Of a stretch of DNA of 13,785 nt, positions 1 to 6,854 are shown piece after piece. Below the pieces are notes generated by a model. It was not told the origin of the DNA, ran no database searches, and worked only from the letters and a program-made list of their open reading frames with translations. Position numbers and translations under genes: made by a program. Within the stretch, counting starts at the first letter, position 1, and each line of letters opens with the position of its first letter. The DNA is from an uncultured Rikenellaceae bacterium (GTDB lineage Bacteria; Bacteroidota; Bacteroidia; Bacteroidales; Rikenellaceae), in contig CAMRVW010000045.1 in NCBI GenBank assembly GCA_947054185.1, forward strand, positions 1-13,785, in the 5' to 3' direction.

Positions 1-8
1 CTCAAATC

Positions 9-50
9 GGGGTCCGTGACCCCTCCCCCGGAAGGGCCGCCGGAGGCAGT
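9..50 (-). repeat. GC-rich dispersed repeat, left copy (inverted relative to 13621-13662)
   Basis: These 42 bases are the exact reverse complement of 13621-13662; identity stops sharply on both sides. The copy contains a perfect hairpin, GGGGTC / CGT loop / GACCCC at 9-23, and a second imperfect stem (CCTCC pairing with GGAGG) across 22-47. It lies downstream of rpsN, where rpsH would normally begin. Two copies in one 13.8-kb window suggest a REP-like family dispersed in the genome, but that is inference. It could also act as an RNA structure or terminator, although no U-run follows it on the minus strand. Confidence 0.85.
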
Positions 51-76
51 GTCAGCAAACCAATAACGGCAGTGGC

Positions 77-132
77 CGCAAACAAGACAAGTGGGCGTCC
101 CTGAGAAGGGTTGCCCACTTGTCTTGTTTGCG
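77..132 (-). terminator. Long perfect hairpin just after rpsN, candidate terminator or mRNA-stabilising structure
   Basis: Bases 77-96 are the perfect reverse complement of 113-132, giving a 20-bp stem. The 16-nt loop contains a second 4-bp stem, CCCT/AGGG. On the minus strand the hairpin begins 12 nt after the rpsN stop codon. The 3' arm is moderately U-rich, but no clean U-tract follows, so classical intrinsic termination is uncertain. It could end the operon, attenuate readthrough into rpsH, or protect the 3' end of the transcript. Confidence 0.6.
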
Positions 133-144
133 TTTTCTAAAAAC

Positions 145-414
145 TTACCAGCTTGCTTTCTTGACGCCGGGGATAAGGCCTTTAGAAGCCATCTCGCGGA
201 ACTGTATACGGCTGATGCCGAACAGGCGCATGTAACCCTTAGGACGGCCTGTCATCTTGCAACGGTTGTGCAATCTGATAGGGTTAGAGTTACGGGGCAG
301 AGCGGCGAGTCCTGCAAAGTCGCCGGCCTCTTTGAGAGCGGCACGCTTTGCTGCATACTTTTCAACGAGTTTAAGACGCTTAACCTCGCGTGCTTTCATT
401 GATTCTTTTGCCAT
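145..414 (-). CDS. rpsN: 30S ribosomal protein S14
   Basis: This is the small-subunit protein S14 of the 30S head, 89 residues. The C-terminal half carries the family signature: NRCKMTGRPKG around residues 51-61, then FGISRIQFREMA, and the end GLIPGVKKASW. Only one cysteine is present, so this is the zinc-free (C-minus) form rather than the short zinc-ribbon form. It follows rplE by 8 bp, as in the classical spc operon. The next expected gene, rpsH, is not seen; instead a long hairpin and a dispersed repeat fill the remaining 144 bases to the window edge. Identity is certain from sequence and position. Confidence 0.98.
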   Translation of the reverse strand: MAKESMKAREVKRLKLVEKYAAKRAALKEAGDFAGLAALPRNSNPIRLHNRCKMTGRPKGYMRLFGISRIQFREMASKGLIPGVKKASW

Positions 415-422
415 GGGACTAT

Positions 423-977
423 TTAGTTTTTAGCGTTTTTAAAAGGAATACCGAAATGTTTGAGCAATGAGTAAGCCTCTTCGTCGTTCTTTGCCGAGGT
501 CACGAAAGTGATTTCGAGACCGAGAATCTTGCTTACCTTGTCAATATCTATCTCGGGGAAAATGATCTGCTCGGTCACGCCGAGGGTGTAATTACCCTGA
601 CCGTCGAACTTATCGTTTACGCCTTTGAAGTCGCGTATGCGGGGGAGCGATATTGCGATAAGACGCTCAAGAAACTCATACATGCGGTCTCTTCTGAGGG
701 TTACGCGTATACCGATGGGCATACCCTTGCGCAACTTGAAGTTAGAGATATCCTTACGTGAACGAGTAAGAACCGCCTTCTGACCTGCTATTATAGAGAG
801 CTCTTCCTGAGCGGTCTCGAGGAGCTTCTTGTCGGCAGTTGCCTGACCGAGACCCTGGTTAATCACGATCTTCTGAAGGCGCGGCACCTGCATGATGCTC
901 TTGTAACCGAATTCCTTCTGCAATGCGGGAAGGATCTCTTCTTTATACTTTGTCTTAAGTGAAGGTATGTACTGCAT
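423..977 (-). CDS. rplE: 50S ribosomal protein L5
   Basis: This is L5, a large-subunit protein that binds 5S rRNA in the central protuberance and takes part in the B1b bridge to the 30S head. It has 184 residues, the normal family length. The conserved region around residues 33-45 (PRLQKIVINQGLG) and the central RKGMPIGIRVTLR segment are both present. The ATG overlaps the rplX stop codon by one base (TAATG), which suggests translational coupling. rpsN follows after 8 bp. Confidence 0.98.
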   Translation of the reverse strand: MQYIPSLKTKYKEEILPALQKEFGYKSIMQVPRLQKIVINQGLGQATADKKLLETAQEELSIIAGQKAVLTRSRKDISNFKLRKGMPIGIRVTLRRDRMYEFLERLIAISLPRIRDFKGVNDKFDGQGNYTLGVTEQIIFPEIDIDKVSKILGLEITFVTSAKNDEEAYSLLKHFGIPFKNAKN

Positions 978-1300
978 TACTTGATCTCCTCCCCTGATTT
1001 TTTAGCGTAACGAACTAATTTACCGTTGTCACCCATGCGGCGACCTATGCGGGTGGGCTTACCTGTCTTGGGGTCGACCACCTGAAGGTTATCGATGGCG
1101 ATAGGGGCCTCCTGTTTGATGATGCCGCCCTGGGGATTTTTGGCATTGGGCTTGGTGTGCTTGCTGACCATGTTGACACCCTCGACGACTGCGCGTCTTT
1201 TGTCAACGATCACCTCAAGCACCTTACCCTGCTGTCCGCGGTTGTCACCGGCATTCACATAGACGGTGTCACCCTTTTTGATATGTAATTTAACTGACAT
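977..1300 (-). CDS. rplX: 50S ribosomal protein L24
   Basis: This is L24, an assembly-initiating 50S protein with a KOW domain; the motif is seen in HIKKGDTVYVNAGDNRGQQG near residues 5-24. I choose the ATG at 1300 (protein MSVKLHIKKGD, 107 residues). The frame stays open to an ATG at 1339, but those 13 extra residues (MLRKCCNRKTFNE) look nothing like L24 and would overlap the end of rplN. With the chosen start the gap to rplN is 19 bp. The stop TAA shares one base with the rplE start (TAATG). Confidence 0.96.
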   Translation of the reverse strand: MSVKLHIKKGDTVYVNAGDNRGQQGKVLEVIVDKRRAVVEGVNMVSKHTKPNAKNPQGGIIKQEAPIAIDNLQVVDPKTGKPTRIGRRMGDNGKLVRYAKKSGEEIK

Positions 1301-1319
1301 CTCATTAAATGTTTTACGA

Positions 1320-1685
1320 TTACAACACTTCCGGAGCAAGTGAAACTATCTTCATGAAAGAGTCGCGAAGCTCACGGGCAACGGGGCCGAAAATACGGGT
1401 GCCGCGAATCTCTCCCTGATTGTTGAGAAGCACCACCGCATTGTCGGAAAAACGAATATAAGAGCCGTCGGCACGACGCACCTCTTTAGTCGTTCTCACC
1501 ACAACCGCCTTTGAAACGGTACCCTTCTTGACATCGCCCGAAGGAGTCGCGCTCTTGACGGCCACCACTATTTTATCGCCGATAGACGCGTAACGACGTT
1601 TGGTACCGCCGAGCACACGAATACAGAGCACCTCTTTGGCACCGCTGTTATCGGCTACTGTAAGTCTGCTTTCCTGTTGTATCAT
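1320..1685 (-). CDS. rplN: 50S ribosomal protein L14
   Basis: L14 is a 50S interface protein near bridge B8 that also contacts L19. It has 121 residues, the usual length. The N-terminus MIQQESRLTVADNSGAKE and the central GDIVVAVK-like stretch (GDKIVVAVKSATP) are typical, as is the C-terminal GTRIFGPVARELR. It is preceded by rpsQ with a 2-bp gap and followed by rplX, the canonical spc order. No unusual residues were noticed. Confidence 0.98.
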   Translation of the reverse strand: MIQQESRLTVADNSGAKEVLCIRVLGGTKRRYASIGDKIVVAVKSATPSGDVKKGTVSKAVVVRTTKEVRRADGSYIRFSDNAVVLLNNQGEIRGTRIFGPVARELRDSFMKIVSLAPEVL

Positions 1686-1687
1686 GA

Positions 1688-1945
1688 CTATTTAGCCCTT
1701 TCTATTATTTCAACTAATCTCCAACGTTTTGTCTTGCTCAAGGGGCGGGTCTCCATAATCCTGACTGTGTCGCCCTCGTTGCACTCGTTCTTTTCGTCGT
1801 GTGCCACGAACTTGGTCGTTTTGTTGACAAACTTACCGTATATGGGATGTTTTACTTTTCTCTTGACGGCAACAACAATAGAACTCTGCATCTTGTTGCT
1901 GACAACCACGCCGATTCTCTCTTTTCTAAGATTTCTTTCTTCCAT
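1688..1945 (-). CDS. rpsQ: 30S ribosomal protein S17
   Basis: S17 is a primary 16S rRNA-binding protein with an OB fold that helps start assembly of the 30S body. It has 85 residues. The family motifs are clear: RIGVVVSNKMQSSIVV near residues 10-25, KHPIYGKFV, a GDTVRIMETRPLSKTKRW block and the closing LVEIIERAK. It follows rpmC by 11 bp and is followed by rplN with a 2-bp gap, so the three are surely co-transcribed. Confidence 0.98.
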   Translation of the reverse strand: MEERNLRKERIGVVVSNKMQSSIVVAVKRKVKHPIYGKFVNKTTKFVAHDEKNECNEGDTVRIMETRPLSKTKRWRLVEIIERAK

Positions 1946-1956
1946 CTTCTTAAAAA

Positions 1957-2145
1957 TTAATTTTGTTTCTGGCGCAGAACAGTAAGCATGCGAGCGATGT
2001 CCTTACGCGTTTTATTAATCATGGATGAATTCTCTATCGGCGAGACAGAGTGGTTGATCTTCATCTGATTGAGAGCGACTTTCTGAGCTTCAATTCGCTC
2101 TGTCAGATCCTGAACCGACAGTTCTTTTATTTCTGCTGTTTTCAT
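1957..2145 (-). CDS. rpmC: 50S ribosomal protein L29
   Basis: L29 is a small two-helix 50S protein near the exit of the polypeptide tunnel, where it forms part of the docking site for nascent-chain factors together with L23. The product has 62 residues, the usual size. The N-terminal helix (MKTAEIKELSVQDLTERI) and the C-terminal TRKDIARMLTVLRQK are typical. It lies between rplP (11 bp upstream) and rpsQ (11 bp downstream), the canonical order. Confidence 0.97.
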   Translation of the reverse strand: MKTAEIKELSVQDLTERIEAQKVALNQMKINHSVSPIENSSMINKTRKDIARMLTVLRQKQN

Positions 2146-2156
2146 TTTTCGACAAA

Positions 2157-2585
2157 TTAAATTGAGGTTTCAGAATAGTCGTGCCTTACCACGAACTTGG
2201 TGACGATAGGCAACTTCTGCGCACCGAGGCGAAGAGCCTCTTTAGCCACCTCCAAGGGCACACCTTCAATCTCTATCAGTATGCGACCGGGAGTGACAGG
2301 AGCGACGAATCCTTCGGGCGAACCCTTACCTTTACCCATTCGGACCTCGGCGGGCTTCTTGGTTATAGGCTTGTCCGGGAATATCTTGATCCATATCTGA
2401 CCTTCACGCTTCATGTAACGCACGATGGCCTGACGAGCAGCTTCTATCTGACGGCCGGTGATCCAGGCTGAGTCGAGAGCTTTGATACCAAATGAACCGA
2501 AGGCCAATTGGTTGCCTCTCTGAGCCAGACCCTTCATGCGGCCTTTCTGCATTCTTCTGAACTTTGTCTTTTTTGGCTGTAACAT
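2157..2585 (-). CDS. rplP: 50S ribosomal protein L16
   Basis: L16 organises the A-site region and the central part of the 50S subunit and contacts tRNA near the peptidyl-transferase centre. It has 142 residues, as expected. Visible motifs are the start MLQPKKTKFRRMQKGRMKG, the FGSFGIKALD block, IWIKIFPDKP, and RMGKGKGSPEG near residues 82-92. The gene is separated from upstream rpsC by an unusually long 245-bp spacer, so its translation cannot be coupled to rpsC as in most bacteria. Its own leader ends in an A-rich stretch without a Shine-Dalgarno sequence. Confidence 0.98.
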   Translation of the reverse strand: MLQPKKTKFRRMQKGRMKGLAQRGNQLAFGSFGIKALDSAWITGRQIEAARQAIVRYMKREGQIWIKIFPDKPITKKPAEVRMGKGKGSPEGFVAPVTPGRILIEIEGVPLEVAKEALRLGAQKLPIVTKFVVRHDYSETSI

Positions 2586-2830
2586 GATTTTTCACTTTTT
2601 TAAGAACCCGCCTTCTATCCGACCAAACCTGACGCCGCCTGCAAGACGACTGTCGCAGGCCGGCCACCCGACCCTCACGCCGCCAACCACTCTTAAAATG
2701 ATCGGGACGAAAGTATGCTCAAGCGACCCATAACGGCCTCGGTTTTTCAACCTCTCCTCTCCGAGACACACCACAAAGGGCTGAAAAGAGAGATATTTAG
2801 CTGAATATCAGCACGTTTTCTATTGTCTGA
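2586..2830 (-). other. 245-bp structured spacer between rpsC and rplP
   Basis: No convincing reading frame lies here, although neighbouring genes are almost touching. Read on the minus strand it holds several hairpins. GCTGA/TCAGC (2800-2812) lies just after the rpsC stop, and GGTT-GAAA-AACC (2741-2752) has a GNRA-type loop. GCCTGC/GCAGGC with an inner GAC/GTC stem spans 2636-2660. An outer pair of 8-bp arms (2598-2605 with 2691-2698) encloses that hairpin together with a direct repeat (2619-2639 and 2668-2684). I see no promoter with the TAnnTTTG box. It may be an intercistronic RNA element or a remnant insertion; its function is unknown. Confidence 0.6.
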
Positions 2831-3583
2831 CTACTTGTTGCTTTTCCTTTTGGCGCCACCGCGTTTACCACCGCGACCACCCGCTGCGGGACGCTGCTCG
2901 CCGCGAGAAGCCACCTGTGAAGGAGCCGACCCTGAAACGGGAGAGAGGTCACGCTTGCCGTACACCTCACCGTTGCATATCCACACCTTGATACCCAGAA
3001 GGCCCACCTTGGTCAAAGCCTCTGCAAGGTTGTAATCGACATCCGCACGGAATGTGTGAAGGGGTATGCGACCCTCTTTGTAAGTCTCTGAGCGCGCCAT
3101 CTCGGCACCACCCACACGACCTGAGATCTGAATCTTGATACCCTCGGCACCCATACGCATGGTCGATGCGATGGCTGTCTTGATGGCACGACGGTAAGAG
3201 ATGCGACCCTCAACCTGACGAGCTATGTTGTTGCCGACGATAACAGCGTCTATCTCGGGACGCTTAACCTCAAAGATATTGATCTGCACCTCTTTCTTGG
3301 TCAACTTCTTGAGCTCCTCTTTGAGCTTGTCGACCTCGCCGCCGCCCTTGCCGATAATGACACCGGGACGCGCCGTGCTGATGGTAACGGTCACCAGCTT
3401 GAGAGTGCGCTCGATGATTATCTTAGAGACGCTTGCTTTTTGCAGACGTTCGCCTAAATACTCGCGTATCTTGGCATCCTCGACCAACTTGGCCGAGAAA
3501 TCTTTTTTATTACCAAACCACGATGAATCCCAACCGCGGATGATACCAAGCCTGTTAGCTATTGGGTTTACTTTCTGTCCCAT
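2831..3583 (-). CDS. rpsC: 30S ribosomal protein S3
   Basis: S3 is a 30S head protein at the mRNA entry channel with mRNA helicase activity. It has 250 residues. The N-terminus MGQKVNPIANRLGIIRGWDS is typical. The type II KH domain carries its GKGG loop at residues 79-82, and the C-terminal domain includes RISYRRAIK and ARSETYKEGRIPLHT. After about residue 215 comes a low-complexity basic tail rich in Gly, Arg and Lys, common in Bacteroidota S3. It follows rplV by 5 bp, but a 245-bp spacer precedes the next gene, rplP. Confidence 0.98.
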   Translation of the reverse strand: MGQKVNPIANRLGIIRGWDSSWFGNKKDFSAKLVEDAKIREYLGERLQKASVSKIIIERTLKLVTVTISTARPGVIIGKGGGEVDKLKEELKKLTKKEVQINIFEVKRPEIDAVIVGNNIARQVEGRISYRRAIKTAIASTMRMGAEGIKIQISGRVGGAEMARSETYKEGRIPLHTFRADVDYNLAEALTKVGLLGIKVWICNGEVYGKRDLSPVSGSAPSQVASRGEQRPAAGGRGGKRGGAKRKSNK

Positions 3584-3588
3584 CTTGA

Positions 3589-3996
3589 TTATTCGTTTTT
3601 GGGTTCAACTTTGTCAACTATCAAAGTGACATGGTTCGATCTTTTACGTATTCTGTGAGCACGACCCTGGGGGGCGGGCTGTATACGTTTCAACATACGA
3701 CCGCCGTCAACGAAAATCTCTTTTACGCAAAGAGCGGTATCTTCGATGCGGACACCTTCGTTTTTAGCCTCCCAGTTGGCGATTGCCGAACGGAGAAGCT
3801 TCTCGAGGCGATTGGAAGCCTCTTTTTTGCTGTAACGCAAAAGGGCGAGAGCGCGGTTGATTTCCACACCTCTTATCATATCTGCGACCAAACGCATCTT
3901 GCGGGGGGAAGTGGGGCAGTTACGAAGGATTGCGATGGCTTTCTGCTTCTTGGCTGTCTTCAGCTTCTCTGCCGATATACTTTTTCTAGCACCCAT
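3589..3996 (-). CDS. rplV: 50S ribosomal protein L22
   Basis: L22 lines the nascent-peptide tunnel of the 50S subunit through its long beta-hairpin. It has 135 residues, with about 20 lysine- and alanine-rich residues before the conserved core (LRNCPTSPRKMRLVADMIRG). The tunnel hairpin is seen as GRMLKRIQPAPQGRAHRIRK near residues 98-117, with no deletion there of the kind linked to macrolide resistance. It sits between rpsS (25 bp) and rpsC (5 bp), the canonical S10-operon order. Confidence 0.98.
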   Translation of the reverse strand: MGARKSISAEKLKTAKKQKAIAILRNCPTSPRKMRLVADMIRGVEINRALALLRYSKKEASNRLEKLLRSAIANWEAKNEGVRIEDTALCVKEIFVDGGRMLKRIQPAPQGRAHRIRKRSNHVTLIVDKVEPKNE

Positions 3997-4021
3997 TATT
4001 GACTAAAATTACCTGTTTAAA

Positions 4022-4291
4022 CTATTTTTTCTTATTGCCGCCATGACCGCGGAATGTTCTGGTGGGAGCAAATTCGCCGAGTTTGTGACCGACCATGTTT
4101 TCAGTCACATACACCGGAATGAACTTGTTGCCATTGTGAACTGCGACAGTGTGACCCACGAAATCGGGAGATATCATACTGGCGCGCGACCATGTCTTTA
4201 TCACAGACTTCTTGCCTGAAGCATTCTGTGTGAGAACCTTGTTCTCTAACTTAGGCTCGATATAAGGCCCTTTTTTCAGTGAACGACTCAT
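4022..4291 (-). CDS. rpsS: 30S ribosomal protein S19
   Basis: S19 forms a complex with S13 in the 30S head and contacts the A-site finger and P-site tRNA. It has 89 residues. Motifs are MSRSLKKGPYIEPKL at the N-terminus, KTWSRASMISPDFVGHTVAV in the centre, and GHKLGEFAPTRTFRGHGG near the C-terminus. Spacing to rplB (23 bp) and rplV (25 bp) is short, consistent with one transcript. Nothing unusual. Confidence 0.98.
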   Translation of the reverse strand: MSRSLKKGPYIEPKLENKVLTQNASGKKSVIKTWSRASMISPDFVGHTVAVHNGNKFIPVYVTENMVGHKLGEFAPTRTFRGHGGNKKK

Positions 4292-4314
4292 TTTACGCTG
4301 CTTTTTTGTTGTGA

Positions 4315-5139
4315 CTATTTCTTCCTTTTAGAGATAATGTACTTGCTGGTCGTCTTTTTGGGGTCACGTGTCTTGTAACCTTTGGCAAGAAGACCCTTGC
4401 GAGAACGGGGATGACCACCTGATGAACGGCCTTCACCACCACCCATGGGGTGATCGACAGGGTTCATTGATACGCCTCGGTTGCGAGGACGGCGACCAAG
4501 CCAACGACGACGGCCGGCCTTACCGTGGCTCTCGAGGTTGTGATCGGGGTTCGACACTATGCCGACGGTTGCGCGGCAGGTTGTCAGAACCATTCTCGTT
4601 TCGCCTGAAGGAAGTTTGATGATAGCGTATTTGCCTTCACGGGCAAGAAGTTGGGCATAAGAACCGGCGCTTCGTGCCATCACGGCACCCTGACCGGGTT
4701 TCAGCTCAATATTATGGATTATGGTACCAAGAGGTATCTCGCTCAAAAAGAGAGTATTGCCAAGCTCGGGAGCAACGCCTTTGCCGCTCTCTATCTTCTG
4801 GCCGACCTGAAGGCCTGAAGGAGCGACGATATAACGTTTCTCACCATCGGTATAGGTGACAAGAGCAATACGGGCCGAGCGGTTGGGGTCGTACTCGATG
4901 GTCTTGACCGTTGCGGCCATGCCATCTTTGTCGCGCTTGAAGTCAATGATACGATACATCTTCTTGTGGCCGCCGCCTATGTAACGGACGGTCATCTTAC
5001 CGGTGTTGTTACGACCGCCGGTGCTCTTGAGCGGACAAAGTAACGATTTTTCGGGTTTCGACGATGTGATATCGTCAAAAGTACCTATTATTTTATGTCT
5101 CTGACCCGGAGTACTGGGTTTGAACTTTCTTACTGCCAT
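4315..5139 (-). CDS. rplB: 50S ribosomal protein L2
   Basis: L2 is a universally conserved 50S protein required for subunit association and peptidyl-transferase activity. It has 274 residues. The RNA-binding domain lies around residues 40-200, including GRNNTGKMTVRYIGGGHKK (42-60). The C-terminal signature NPVDHPMGGGEG (226-237) contains the histidine (residue 230) matching the functionally important His229 of the E. coli protein. It follows rplW by 5 bp and precedes rpsS by 23 bp. Confidence 0.99.
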   Translation of the reverse strand: MAVRKFKPSTPGQRHKIIGTFDDITSSKPEKSLLCPLKSTGGRNNTGKMTVRYIGGGHKKMYRIIDFKRDKDGMAATVKTIEYDPNRSARIALVTYTDGEKRYIVAPSGLQVGQKIESGKGVAPELGNTLFLSEIPLGTIIHNIELKPGQGAVMARSAGSYAQLLAREGKYAIIKLPSGETRMVLTTCRATVGIVSNPDHNLESHGKAGRRRWLGRRPRNRGVSMNPVDHPMGGGEGRSSGGHPRSRKGLLAKGYKTRDPKKTTSKYIISKRKK

Positions 5140-5144
5140 CTCTG

Positions 5145-5435
5145 TTAGATATTACTGTAAAAATCTATCTTATCACCACTTTTGAGGGTAACAATTGCTT
5201 TTTTATAGTTATTGGTGCGACCCACGATCATGCCTGCCTTGGTGTAACGGCTCTTGACCTTACCCATATAGTTCATCGTGTTAACGTCGGTTACGACAAC
5301 ACCATACATCTGCTCGACGGCAGCTTTGATTTGCAATTTGTTAGCCTTGCAGTTTACAATAAAACCGTATCTGTTCAATTTATCGCCTTGAACTGACATT
5401 TTCTCGGTTAAGATAGGCTTAATTAATATTTCCAT
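5145..5435 (-). CDS. rplW: 50S ribosomal protein L23
   Basis: L23 sits at the tunnel exit and is a docking site for trigger factor and SRP. I choose the ATG at 5435 (protein MEILIKPILTEKMS, 96 residues), which matches the usual Bacteroidota length. An in-frame GTG two codons upstream (5441) is possible but less likely. The motif DKLNRYGFIVNCKANKLQIK and the central SRYTKAGMIVGRTNNYKKA followed by DFYSNI at the end are typical. It lies 19 bp after rplD and 5 bp before rplB. Confidence 0.96.
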   Translation of the reverse strand: MEILIKPILTEKMSVQGDKLNRYGFIVNCKANKLQIKAAVEQMYGVVVTDVNTMNYMGKVKSRYTKAGMIVGRTNNYKKAIVTLKSGDKIDFYSNI

Positions 5436-5454
5436 TTTCACAAAAGTCTATATG

Positions 5455-6084
5455 TTAAAGTCCGAACATTTGGTTCACCGCCTCTATAGACGTCTCGGTC
5501 ATAAGAAGAGATGACGCATTGAGAACATCGTAAGTGGTCAGGTTCGATGCGGGAATAACCTTAACGTTTTTCAGATTGCGCGCAGAGAGAGAGACATTGC
5601 GGTCGAGCTGGTCGAGAACCAACAATACCTTCTTTTGCTCAAGACCCAGGCTCTTGGCAGCCGAGATGAACTCCTTGGTCTTGGGGGCCTCGAAAGTAAA
5701 GTTTTCGACAACGGTGATAGCCGCCTCTTTAGCCTTGTAAGACAGAGCGCTCTTGCGTGCCAACTGTTTGAGTTTCTTGTTGAGTTTGAAGCTGTAATCG
5801 CGGGGCACGGGACCGAACACACGACCACCGCCCACAAACAACGGAGAGAGTATGCTGCCCGAACGCGCGCCGCCGGTGCCTTTCTGCTTTTTGAGCTTAC
5901 GGGTCGAGCCGGCCACTTCGTTGCGCTGTTTCGACTTGTGAGTACCCTGACGCTGGTTTGCCAGATACTGCTTCACATCCAAATATATGGCATGATCGTT
6001 AGGCTCGATGCCGAAGATAGCCTCGTTGAGGACAACCTTTTTGCCGGTCTCCTTACCTGCTATATTTAATACTGATAATTCCAT
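5455..6084 (-). CDS. rplD: 50S ribosomal protein L4
   Basis: L4 is a 50S protein with an extended loop reaching the nascent-peptide tunnel. In gamma-proteobacteria it also represses its own S10 operon. It has 209 residues. The loop region RKLKKQKGTGGARSGS (about 62-77) corresponds to the segment where macrolide-resistance changes arise; it looks intact. Further motifs are GGGRVFGPVPRDYSFKLNKK and LARKSALSYKA. Whether it autoregulates here is not known, but the structured leader before rplC makes the question reasonable. It follows rplC by 5 bp. Confidence 0.98.
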   Translation of the reverse strand: MELSVLNIAGKETGKKVVLNEAIFGIEPNDHAIYLDVKQYLANQRQGTHKSKQRNEVAGSTRKLKKQKGTGGARSGSILSPLFVGGGRVFGPVPRDYSFKLNKKLKQLARKSALSYKAKEAAITVVENFTFEAPKTKEFISAAKSLGLEQKKVLLVLDQLDRNVSLSARNLKNVKVIPASNLTTYDVLNASSLLMTETSIEAVNQMFGL

Positions 6085-6089
6085 CTTCG

Positions 6090-6707
6090 TTAGTCTTCTA
6101 TTAATAAGTAAGAACCTTTGGCACCCGGAATAGAACCCTTCACAAGAATGAGGTTGTTTTCAGGGATTACCTTTAAAATCCTAAGGTTGAGAACCTTTAC
6201 ACGGTCGCCGCCGGTGCGTCCTGCAAGGCGTTTGCCCTTGAAGACACGAGAAGGATAAGATGATGCACCGAGCGAACCGGGGGCACGAAGACGGTTGTGC
6301 TGACCGTGAGTCTGACCACCCACGCCGCCGAAACCGTGACGTTTCACAACGCCCTGGAAGCCTTTACCTTTAGATACGCCGGTAACGTCAACCCAGTCAC
6401 CCTCTTCAAACATGTCGACAGTAACGGTGTCGCCAAGGTTGAGCTCGCCGTCAAACGACTTGAACTCAGAGAGCTTGCGCTTGGGGGTGGTGTTCGCCTT
6501 TGCGAAGTGACCCATCAGCGCCTTGGTGGTGCGCTTTTCCTTTTTCTCGTCATAGGCAATCTGCACGGCGTCGTAACCATCTTTTTCAACCGTACGAATT
6601 TGCGTAACAACACAAGGACCGGCCTCAATAACAGTGCATGGTATGTTCTTACCCTCGGCACTGAACACGGAAGTCATTCCGATTTTCTTTCCAATTAGTC
6701 CTGACAT
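6090..6707 (-). CDS. rplC: 50S ribosomal protein L3
   Basis: L3 is one of the two assembly-initiator proteins of the 50S subunit and reaches close to the peptidyl-transferase centre. It has 205 residues. Typical segments are MSGLIGKKIGMTSVF, the VTGVSKGKGFQGVVKRHGF block (108-126), and GGQTHGQHNRLRAPGSLGAS (130-149), which includes the glutamine region methylated by PrmB in E. coli. A 496-bp spacer separates it from upstream rpsJ, where most relatives have a short gap. Its translation and perhaps its expression may therefore be set separately from the str part of the operon. Confidence 0.98.
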   Translation of the reverse strand: MSGLIGKKIGMTSVFSAEGKNIPCTVIEAGPCVVTQIRTVEKDGYDAVQIAYDEKKEKRTTKALMGHFAKANTTPKRKLSEFKSFDGELNLGDTVTVDMFEEGDWVDVTGVSKGKGFQGVVKRHGFGGVGGQTHGQHNRLRAPGSLGASSYPSRVFKGKRLAGRTGGDRVKVLNLRILKVIPENNLILVKGSIPGAKGSYLLIED

Positions 6708-6850
6708 TTTCGCAGTTCTATTAAAAAATTTAGTTTATTAATTTGTCCTTATCACCGGCGATTTGCGATCCTCACGATCTGCCTCGTCCGAAGACAGCGG
6801 GACACTTTTTTTATTTTAAGATACCGCCCGACACCTCTGTTTCCAGAGCC
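6708..6850 (-). ncRNA. Structured leader upstream of rplC, candidate cis-regulatory RNA
   Basis: Read on the minus strand, this stretch before rplC contains CTCTG-GAAA-CAGAG (6835-6848), a hairpin with a GNRA tetraloop. GTC-TTCG-GAC (6786-6795) is a stable UUCG hairpin. A GATC stem with a 5-nt loop follows at about 6768-6780. The last 40 nt before the ATG are A/T-rich and unstructured. Stable tetraloops on the transcribed strand suggest RNA structure, possibly an autoregulatory ribosomal-protein leader. No family is recognised and no promoter box is evident, so this is a hypothesis. Confidence 0.4.
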
Positions 6851-6854
6851 CTTT

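Noticed and set aside
1301..1339. Longer rplX start
   Set aside because: The 13 added residues are unlike L24 and would overlap the rplN coding end.
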